A stretch of 64,000 nucleotides of DNA from Mesostigma viride (lineage: Eukaryota; Streptophyta; Mesostigmatophyceae; Mesostigmatales; Mesostigmataceae): contig RPFO01000175.1 in the NCBI GenBank assembly GCA_009746045.1, positions 1 through 64,000 on the forward strand, given 5' to 3'. Positions 56,784 to 64,000 of the stretch are shown here, one piece after another. The notes under the pieces are model-generated. The model had not been told where the DNA came from. It worked only from the letters and a program-made list of their open reading frames with translations, and made no database searches. Made by a program: the position numbers and the translations under genes. How positions within the stretch are numbered: the stretch's first letter is position 1; each line of letters begins with the position of its first letter.

Positions 56784-57743
56784 TCAAAAGTCATCTTCTT
56801 CAGAACTGCTGTCCGAGGGGTTGCTTGCATCAACATCATCTTCTGATGACATAGTGTCATCCCCACTAGTGTCGCAATAGTTCACAGCTTTACGCTGCCT
56901 TCCACTGGCCCTCTTTGCCATAGGGACCTCCTCAATTACAACGGTGGGCTGGCTAGGTCCAGCATCTGTGGGAGCACCACGCTTGCGGCTGCGCCCTCGA
57001 GCAGGTGCCTTGCCAGCGCGGCGCACCACGTCGCCATCACCTACGTCTGCCGCTGCCACCTTCTTCTTCTTCTTGGACCCCTTCTTCTTGCCTTTCTTCT
57101 TGCCACTAGGCGGTGGCATCGGCTCACCCTCCTCAATCACTTCAAACTGCGGCATGGTGGGGAAATCTGCTGCCACGCTGTGATACACATGGTTACTGAG
57201 GGCAGATTGCGCCTGATGTGCCATGCTCCATGGCAGTTTGGCAGGGATTACCACCATTTCGGGAGCATAGCATTCATCGACGACATACCCAACTGAGCTC
57301 ACTGCACCTGGCAACACAAGGCACGACGACCTGGGGGCCTGTGCGCTGCTGATGACCACCAACCTCTCGTGGGGCAGGTGAGCGACATGAAGGCGATCAA
57401 AAAGCTCCACCTTCAACAACAGCTGCCATTCCCAGCCCCCTCGTGGGTACTCTAACCTGGCCTTCAGAATGTGTGTGATGAAACCAAAGTCTACACCGCC
57501 CGGGCCATGCACCGCAACTCCCGCATTCTTGTGCCGCTTTCCCTGGGATTGGTCCGCAGCCTCCGTGCGGTAGTTGAACCCGTGTATCCTGACTTTGTGG
57601 AAAGAATCCGCGTAGCGCTTCACGCCCCCACACGCCGCTACAATGCCTTGCGGCACAAGCGGCGTCAGGTTTAATGATGCCCATGCAATCACGTTGAACG
57701 TTGTGTCAGCACAGCGATCTCGCCTGCATTCAAACAAACGCAC
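56784..57743 (-). CDS. Transposase-region ORF of the CACTA element (partial)
   Basis: 319-codon open frame. The first ~190 residues (HGFNYRTEAADQSQGKRHKN, NAGVAVHGPGGVDFGFI, DRLHVAHL, GYVVDECYAPEM) resemble in pattern the region that follows the catalytic domain in CACTA- and KDZ-type transposases; then a Lys-rich nuclear-localisation-like block (KKKGKKKGSKKKKK), a basic RGRSRKR stretch and an acidic Ser/Asp/Glu tail. The catalytic part is missing upstream. The start at 57,743 overlaps a possible 3' splice site (TTTGAATGCAG), so this may be the last exon of a longer gene. Family assignment is moderate, fit to the surrounding CACTA ends is good. Confidence 0.55.
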   Translation of the reverse strand: MRLFECRRDRCADTTFNVIAWASLNLTPLVPQGIVAACGGVKRYADSFHKVRIHGFNYRTEAADQSQGKRHKNAGVAVHGPGGVDFGFITHILKARLEYPRGGWEWQLLLKVELFDRLHVAHLPHERLVVISSAQAPRSSCLVLPGAVSSVGYVVDECYAPEMVVIPAKLPWSMAHQAQSALSNHVYHSVAADFPTMPQFEVIEEGEPMPPPSGKKKGKKKGSKKKKKVAAADVGDGDVVRRAGKAPARGRSRKRGAPTDAGPSQPTVVIEEVPMAKRASGRQRKAVNYCDTSGDDTMSSEDDVDASNPSDSSSEEDDF

Positions 57744-57989
57744 ACCGATAACCCAGCAAAGAGTATTATTATTAAGTATTGGTTATTAAAAAAAATAGAA
57801 CAGATACAACACAGGACGCTTTTACTGGCGGCAAGATCATGGCACCCGGATGGGTAAAACCAAACAAACTAGATATTAATTACTAGGGCTGGCTTTGTGA
57901 CAGTAAAACATGATTGCATGGCTAATCCCAAGGCGCCTTTCAATAGGACTGAATTAAAATAACCAAAGCAGACGGCGTAAGTAGCATTT

Positions 57990-58110
57990 GCAAAAAACAA
58001 GGCTCACCAGTAGGCCTCGTCGCCATTCGCAGGGTCGCTGTAATCAGCCTTGGGAAGGGCATCTTCTACCAGCAAATCCCTTGCCGCGTTGTGTCAGCAC
58101 AGCGATCCCC
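57990..58110 (-). other. Possible exon remnant in the CACTA element
   Basis: On the minus strand an open stretch reading LLVEDALPKADYSDPANGDE is followed by CTACTG|GTGAGCC (good 5' splice site) and preceded by a copy of the TTTGGATGCAG acceptor-like sequence. The preceding ~65 bp (58,088-58,152) are a diverged direct repeat of 57,698-57,765. Confidence 0.35.
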
Positions 58111-58155
58111 CCTGCATCCAAACAAAGGCACACCGATAACCAAGCAAAGAGTATG

Positions 58156-58265
58156 CAAATGTGTAGCCTTGTTCATTGAAATTATGGCTGGCTTACGCAA
58201 AGAGCGACTGTAAGATGACCTATACAGTGGGGCCGGAAACAGCTTGCTTGATCAGGGCGTGTTTT
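58156..58265 (+). repeat. Left arm of an internal inverted duplication
   Basis: Matches the reverse complement of 58,990-59,100 with scattered differences. Both contain a short coding-like stretch reading MTYTVGPETACLI, in this copy on the plus strand. Confidence 0.75.
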
Positions 58266-58483
58266 TCGAGCTTCACTGGCCGGGAGTGTCTAGTGGTGAG
58301 AACCATTGCTGCGATCGCTTTCCCACCATTTACGAGGAAATACCCGCAAATGAAAAACCACTGAAACGGTCTAGCTAGTCAGTCATTACATTAGCCACAT
58401 GCCATCATGCATGTTTCCAAACGTCCAGGAACTGCACACGGTGCAAATGCCATTTGCAGTGCAAAAATCCAGAGGACACGACC

Positions 58484-58660
58484 TCATTGCTTCATATTTG
58501 TATGCAGAAGACTAAAAAAGTAACATGCATTAATGGCCCGCATGCATAAAGGGCCTGAATTCTGATGCGGGCCCAACGGCAGCACCGCCAAAGCAGATAA
58601 GGGCCCGCAGTCTGATGCGGGCCCCACGGCACCACCGCCATAGCAGAGCTCGAAGGTCGT
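58484..58660. repeat. Two-copy ~48-bp tandem duplication
   Basis: AAGGGCC...GATGCGGGCCC...ACCGCCA(A/T)AGCAGA occurs at about 58,547 and 58,597 with few differences. Non-coding part of the CACTA interior. Confidence 0.75.
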
Positions 58661-58898
58661 GGTGCGCGTGAAACGTACGTATGCCCTTTGTCGGTAGGTG
58701 CCGTTGGGGTCAAATTGGGTGCCGCCAAAATCGGGCCGACGCGTCAATAGACTGAGGCCGTCGATGAGAGCCATCATGCGGCTTGGGGAACTTCAGCTAA
58801 GTTAACTTAACGCAAACCACTGGTCGCCCGCGTCGGGAACCGGCCCAACGGCTCTCCCGCAACAGAAAATTACGCGGCATACTGCATAAGTCGTCGGA

Positions 58899-59062
58899 TT
58901 GTTACATTTCGACGGTCAAGATTTCATGATGAGGTTTGCGTTCAATTTGCCGCAGTTTGCCGCCCAGAGAAAGTAGTTGTTGGACTCGTTGCCCACGATG
59001 AAACACAATCAAGCAAGCCGTTTCCGGACCCACCGTGTAGGTCATGTAGTCGCTCTTCACGT
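58899..59062 (-). pseudogene. Coding-like fragment in the CACTA element
   Basis: Minus-strand frame reading VKSDYMTYTVGPETACLIVF then QRVQQLLSLGGKLRQIER and ending EILTVEM with a stop. I do not recognise the family. Compared with the plus-strand copy at 58,200-58,240 most differences are synonymous (Tyr TAC/TAT, Thr ACG/ACA, Gly GGT/GGG), which supports past selection as protein. Confidence 0.45.
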
Positions 59063-59100
59063 CAGCCAGCCGTAATTTCAATGCACAAGGCTACACATTT
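58990..59100 (-). repeat. Right arm of the internal inverted duplication
   Basis: Reverse complement partner of 58,156-58,265; encloses about 730 bp. Confidence 0.75.
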
Positions 59101-59782
59101 CCATCTCCATTCATATTCATAATCCTGCACGACTCGAAAACGCGGACAAGATAACGGCAGGCTCGAGCTACCATGGTCCGGATTCTCCCGATTTCTGGCC
59201 TGCGCTGGTTGTCTCCTTGATATTGGCAACTCTCTCCGGTAAGAGATTTTCCGCAGTTTGGCTGTTTCGAAACGTTAATTAAGTGAGATGCCTTCGGATC
59301 AGGAGACTCACACAGCCGCGAAATCATGCCAAAGGTCATATGTTCGATCCCTTGCTGGTAGCTTCTGAGCTTTCTTATTTTCTGTGTTCCGCGGAATCTC
59401 AGATTTGGGCCGCTAGCGTTTTCACGCTTGTTGCTTTCTGATCCGACGACAACGTTGTGCCTTGCTCGTGTGACATCTGGCGCATGGTGTGATTCATGTG
59501 TATGGTGCTGCCTTGCCACATGGGGCTGCTTTGCCATAAGAGTGAGTGTTGGGTTCTACACATTTGCTGCATGGACCGTTAGGTGCTGGTGAGCTCTTCC
59601 TTGTAGAACGCTTACATCTATGTCAAGGATCTGATTTCTTTTCCTCTTGCGTATATTGTGTCGGTTTGCTTTATTTCTTGCAGGGACCACGAGAGTAAAA
59701 TGCAAGCGGTTCCACTTTCAAGTCAGCATGTGACGCCCTGTCGACCGGCCCGCTTTGTTAGCTAGCTACCATATAGTATTTG

Positions 59783-59942
59783 ATGATAGGCATTGAATGC
59801 GGAAGATGTCATAACGCCATAACAGACTGTGTTGAACAGGCATTGAATGCCGAAGATGTCATAACGCCATAACAGACTGTGTTGAAAAGGCATATTTGAA
59901 TTTGCCGAAGATGTACATAACGCCATAACAGTGTTGAATAGT
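59783..59942. repeat. Three-copy ~61-bp minisatellite in the CACTA element
   Basis: Units of AGGCATTGAATGC(G/C)GAAG followed by ATGTCATAACGCCATAACAG, the third copy with small insertions and deletions. Confidence 0.9.
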
Positions 59943-60099
59943 TGAATCAATGGGTTCTTGCAGCTGTAAACATTAAAATTATTCAAACATTTAATGAAAA
60001 AATCATTATTGTTCGTGCTGTTTTGAACAGCGGTTGTTACTGGCACTGCATGCATGTGTCTGCTGCCAGCATACATATTGCATTATGGGTGTGTTTTTC

Positions 60100-60430
60100 A
60101 GCGCTGTGTTTTCTCACTTTTCTCACGTCCTGTTTTTCTCACTTTTCTCACTTTTCTCACGTCCTGATTTTCTCACTTTTCTCACGTTTCACACCTCCCG
60201 TTTTTCTCACTTATCTCACGTCCTGTTTTTTGAGATTTTTCTCACGTTTTCCCCCTTTTTTCACCTTTTTGGGGCAATCTCACCCGGGTGAGAAACGTGT
60301 TTTCTCAACCATTCTCACCCCATTCTCACCCTTTTTTCTCACCTTTCTCACCCATTCTCACCCATTTCTCACCCTTTTTCTCGTCTTTCTCACCCTTTTT
60401 CTCACCATTTCTCACCCATTCTCAAAGCCG
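60100..60430. repeat. Right subterminal TTTTCTCAC array of the CACTA element
   Basis: Degenerate repeats of TTTTCTCAC, CCATTCTCACCC and similar; inverted counterpart of the left array at 56,300-56,640. Confidence 0.85.
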
Positions 60431-60441
60431 AGTTCCTAGTG

Positions 60442-60645
60442 GGGCTCCGCCCAAAAAACGGCCGTACGAAACCGAAATTTTTGGGCTCCCGCTGGCCCCC
60501 CCGCCTCGGCGCCCTCGGCCACTGCCCCTTCGCACTGCGCACCCCGCGTGGCGCCGGCGTTCCCGAGGACGCACCCTGCGGGTGTACGCGCCAATCGCCC
60601 GCTCAGGCGCCAAAAAGTCCGGGCCCCGAAGGGGCCCCCAACTTG
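60442..60645 (+). repeat. Type B monomer 3' part right of the CACTA element
   Basis: Continues the monomer interrupted at 56,280 (GGGCTCCGCCC onward), includes hairpin GGGCCCC-GAA-GGGGCCC and CTTG end at 60,642-60,645. Confidence 0.85.
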
Positions 60646-61902
60646 TCAACTACTTAACTACGATCGTGTTGCGCAAGGGAGAAACCCGAACATCCTGACA
60701 TCGCCGCGGGGGCCGTACCGTACGGCCTGATCGCAACCCCACGACCGAGGGCCATCCCTGAAATCCTGCGGAGCCGCGAGTTACGGCCCGTAACCGCCGG
60801 CCTGAACGCCGTCACACCCGCGTAAGATCGAGTCTCACCTATCCTGAACGGGTGCCGAATTCAGCAAAATGCGCGAGAAATGCCGGGGGGCATGTACGGC
60901 TGGGGGCAAGAGTTTGTGCCGTATCTCAATCTCCAAACTCTTGCCCTAGATTCTCTGAACCGTGATGCGATTTTTGACCGATTTTAGTCCGATTCTATTT
61001 CTGAACGAGTTCTGTGCAAAAAACGGCTCGAAGCTGAGAAAAAACGGCTCCGCCCACAAAACGGCCGTACGAAACCGAAATTTTTGGGCTCCCGCTGGCC
61101 CCCCCCGCCTCGGACCCTGACAAAAATACGGACTTGAAGTGTTCAGGCTGAACGGGGAAAGTTGGACCGGTCGAACCGTACCAAATTTTAGTTCGCATGC
61201 AGGGCGGGTCGAGCGTCGCGTCGAACGCACCAGGCTGGGCAGTGGCAATGGGTAAAGTGAACGTGAATATTAAAAGCGGCATGGTCGGGGCAAAAAATGT
61301 TAATGAAACAAAGCGACGTGATGCGGAAGCAACCATAGTTGTTGCTGGCTGGCGATGGCGGGCGACGTAGCATGTAAAATTGGGATGGGGAATGCGAATT
61401 CCTGGCTTTTATACATCAAAAGTTTGTATTGAAAGAGTACGTATGAAACTTTCTGAGCTGGCGGGGCGTCAACCCCGTGCTACCTGCGTGGGAGAGGTCC
61501 GTGGCGCTATGGCATTTGCTGTACAATAGCCAGCGACCTGGAAATTGAACGTCGTCATCAGATTGTTTTGTTTCAGTGTCGTCATTCTTCACTTTTACGT
61601 CTTTCACGCCTTGTAAAATCAGTTTTGCTGTTCATGGAAGACGTGGGATGGGGCAAACGAATGTCTGGGGTCACCATAGACAAATGCGATTGAGCGCTGG
61701 ATTGCTTGGCACGGGACGAACGCTGGCGATGGCGATTTGTGTCAAAGATGTGGTCAATGTATCTGCTTTTATCTAATGTGATTTACGTTTACCGTCATCT
61801 TATGCAATTTCCCTTTTTCCGGACGAATTTTCTTGGTCGCAGCGTGCACATACCGGACCAAGAGTCTGTCTTCCATTGTCGTATCCGTGGGGTGCGTCCT
61901 CT
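60646..61902 (+). repeat. Sister composite unit F2-2, truncated
   Basis: Type B start, then the F2 body: 61,087-61,902 is nearly identical to 52,757-53,562 and breaks off at GTGCGTCCTCT. It lacks the CAGC array. Between 60,930 and 61,060 it differs from F2-1, so the two copies joined a type B start to the F2 body slightly differently. Confidence 0.75.
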
Positions 61903-63951
61903 GTGAAAGGCATGTGTGATTACTATGAGGACTTCAATGAATAATTTGTAGGTGGTGAATCATTGCCAACTTAAGCGTCAGGAGCCAGGAAAATTATTTA
62001 TTACGTCCATATGGTGTGGCTTTCCATGGCTACCTCAAGGTAGCGTGAACATTGGTAATTATGGTAGGTGAGTGGTGGCGGCGGCCCTGGTATGGGCATG
62101 GGCCGACAATGGGTCGATAACGACAGCTGGTATGTTGGAACATGGTGCATGCGCATGCATGACTCGGTACGGCATGGTATGACATGCACATGACACAATA
62201 CTATAATCTGGTGAAGATAGTGACCAATGGTCCTAGTGCCATTGTACAACTTGGCACATAGTCATAGTGTCCGTTCACGTAGGACAAATCCCACTTAGGT
62301 ACTACTATCCGAGCATATCTATTTGTTAATTAGGGCTCGAATACCACTGCCCGTATTATAGATTTCTGCACGGTCAGCATAATGGGCATATTCAAGACAG
62401 GATTCTTGACACCCTCCTTGCACATGATGCTGTCTATAAATACAAATGCTAGATCCTGGGCGAGGGTAGTCGGGTACCTAAGTGGATTCCCTCCTTACAC
62501 GACACCCTGGTCTTGATATAAAACAGCAAGAAAAATGAGGGCAAGGTTGTGTAGCCCCAGATTGTCACATGGAGTGCGCCACACGAGGGTGGAGCCAAAC
62601 TGGAAACAGGCTCTTAAACTGTAAAGACTGGTTGCTCAGTGTTGAGGCTGGATGCAGACTGTAGCCGGTACTGGTTGATGCCAGGGTTGCAGCTGGAAAC
62701 TTTGGGTACTGGTAGCTGCTGGTAAACCGGTGACGTCAGCTGTTGTGTGTGCACACACGATCTATGCTGTGTGTGGGTACAGTTTCTTGTGTGGTGCTGG
62801 TAGTGCTACTTTGACTTGTTTGCCAACAGGTTTTGATGCAACTTACTGCAACTACTACAAGGTGAACTGTGACGTGAGGATGTAGAGCTGGTTGCTGGAC
62901 TGCTACTTGCTAGCTAGACAAGTGCGTGCAGCTGACTGCAGCTACTATCTACTCTACGCCTGTGGTGGAGAGTCATGCATGTGCTGCTGGGTGCTACTAC
63001 TTCTCCTTGCTGGCTAGGCAAGTGTGGGTAGCTGCCTGCATGGACTATGCAGTGTACTCTGTTCCTGCTGGTGTTGCCTGCTGTGCTTGTTGATGCCAGT
63101 GTGATGGTGCTGATGGGACTGAATGATAAAACTGCAACTAGTGCTGTAAAACAACGTGGGGGTTAGTGAGCACCCTCCTTAGTGTGGTGTGCAGCTGTGT
63201 CAGCAGGCTGGCCTTGAGAGCAGGACCCAGGGAATGTTCCCTTTTTTCTTGGAAACTTGGAGCATGGCAGGCTCTGGGCTCTTGAAGTGATGACCGTTAA
63301 AAAAGAATTCCGGTTTAAAAGAATGCGCCCAAAAGAATGTTGATGCCACGCGAAATGGTGCCGGTACAAAAGAAAGACCGGTTCTCATGAAAAATTCTTG
63401 AGGTAAACAGCTCCGCCGATTTCTCGTCGATGCTCACAGCTCGCGCAGCTCAGTGGGAGCCCGTCAGTGACCCCGCGCCGATTGAACGCACTGCACTCGG
63501 CCAAAAATGTGCTGCCAGGTAAAAAATCACTGGCGCTGCCTGGAACCAGAGCCGGCACCTTTTGAGTGCCAGGCTTCAGTGCCGACGTCCCCATCACCGA
63601 GATGTTGGCGTTTGATCAGTTTCGGGCATATATAATGTTGACAATAAGTATAAAAGCGTAGATCTGGCCTGCGCACCGGAGCTTGGGAAATTCTTGACGG
63701 ATTTTAGCGACGGTAGGTGTCACCCCGAATATTTGGTGTTACCACACATTGAAGTAAGTCGATTGAAAGCCTTGAATTTCACGGTAGCATCTGCGCCATA
63801 ATCATGGTCGTATCAAGTACAAGAATTCGACGAAGCTGCTCCGTATATGAAAATATAAACTATGATCAAGGCGCTCAATAAATGTGAGCTGCCGCTTAGA
63901 GGTTGGTTAATTCCGTTGAAAAATCTTGCCCCGGACCTCCGATGCCATGTT
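61903..63951. other. Segment between 49-bp direct repeats, no gene seen
   Basis: Unique sequence; contains CTATAAATAC at ~62,434 (TATA-like) and a GCTG-rich stretch (62,640-63,110). It could be the left LTR and internal part of an LTR element whose right LTR begins at 63,952, or one period of a ~2.05-kb tandem repeat. No protein domain recognised. Confidence 0.5.
61906..61954 (+). repeat. Direct repeat, left copy (49 bp)
   Basis: AAAGGCATGTGTGATTAC onward is identical to 63,952-64,000, which runs off the window end; the true repeat may be longer. Confidence 0.9.
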
Positions 63952-64000
63952 AAAGGCATGTGTGATTACTATGAGGACTTCAATGAATAATTTGTAGGTG
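63952..64000 (+). repeat. Direct repeat, right copy (cut by window end)
   Basis: 49 of 49 positions identical to 61,906-61,954. Confidence 0.9.

Larger units (their letters stand above)
56281..60441. mobile_element. CACTA (En/Spm-type) DNA transposon, defective (4,161 bp)
   Basis: Ends CACTAGGAACTC ... GAGTTCCTAGTG (12-bp exact inverted repeats, imperfect to ~22 bp), flanked by a GGG target duplication (56,278-56,280 and 60,442-60,444). It interrupts a type B monomer at its GCAGGGGGCTCC site. Both ends carry long subterminal arrays of GTGAGAAAA/TTTTCTCAC in inverted orientation. Inside lie remnants of a transposase-type ORF on the minus strand, but no complete transposase, so it is probably non-autonomous. 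Confidence 0.85.

Noticed and set aside
59335..59365. Another B-box-like GTTCGATCCC
   Set aside because: No cloverleaf can be drawn; isolated motif inside the CACTA element, though a SINE relic cannot be excluded.

Overview
The window looks like nuclear DNA of a green-lineage eukaryote, most likely a streptophyte alga or close relative. The only host-type gene I recognise is a CAMTA-class (calmodulin-binding transcription activator) gene whose CG-1, TIG and ankyrin regions read like plant CAMTAs. Nearly everything else is repetitive: nested transposons of at least five superfamilies and several satellite families. There are no bacterial operons, rRNA genes or CRISPR arrays.

Layout. (1) 1-13.5 kb: a head-to-tail series of large composite units (about 4.1-4.9 kb), each with a roughly 2.7-kb body and a GC-rich ~30-bp minisatellite array, followed by two ~740-945-bp monomers. 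All units end in a GC hairpin followed by CTAG or CTTG. (2) 14.3-22.5 kb, plus strand: the CAMTA gene, read in three frames whose two junctions fall at G runs. It carries a 118-residue polyglutamine run. (3) 23.7-30.7 kb, minus strand: a full-length LINE bounded by the 10-bp duplication AAGTCTCCTT, with a TTAA-flanked piggyBac-like element inserted in its 3' tail and a perfect 90-bp palindrome in its ORF2. (4) 31.1-40.9 kb, minus strand: a short ORF1-only LINE, split by a complete LTR retrotransposon (LTRs of 614 and 618 bp, target duplication GCTCG). The LTR element has a Copia-type RT/RNaseH but the order ORF0-GAG-INT-PR-RT-RH. (5) 41-44.5 kb: a zinc-binding transposon-type ORF relic, a (TTTAA)n LINE tail and a 5'-truncated LINE copy on the plus strand. 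(6) 44.7-50 kb: another composite unit, split by a 1.46-kb hAT-like element with an 8-bp target duplication. (7) 50-55 kb: three ~732-bp satellite monomers, then a sister composite unit in which a CAGC tetranucleotide, not the 30-bp minisatellite, has expanded at the homologous site. (8) 56.3-60.4 kb: a 4.16-kb CACTA element inserted in a satellite monomer (GGG duplication), with subterminal GTGAGAAA arrays and remnants of a transposase-type ORF. (9) 60.4-64 kb: a truncated second sister unit and a ~2-kb segment bounded by 49-bp direct repeats.

The nesting gives relative ages: satellites and composite units are the substrate, hAT and CACTA landed in them, the LTR element landed in the small LINE, and the piggyBac-like element in the LINE tail. 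The near-identical LTRs imply a recent insertion. Yet its ORFs, the LINE ORFs and the CAMTA gene all change frame mostly at G or C homopolymers, which points to uncorrected homopolymer deletions in the assembly and not to decay. The points most worth checking are the INT-before-PR domain order and the extra ORF that starts inside the LTR, the Helitron-like ends of the tandem composite units, the ORF1-only LINE, and the CAMTA protein with no visible IQ motif.
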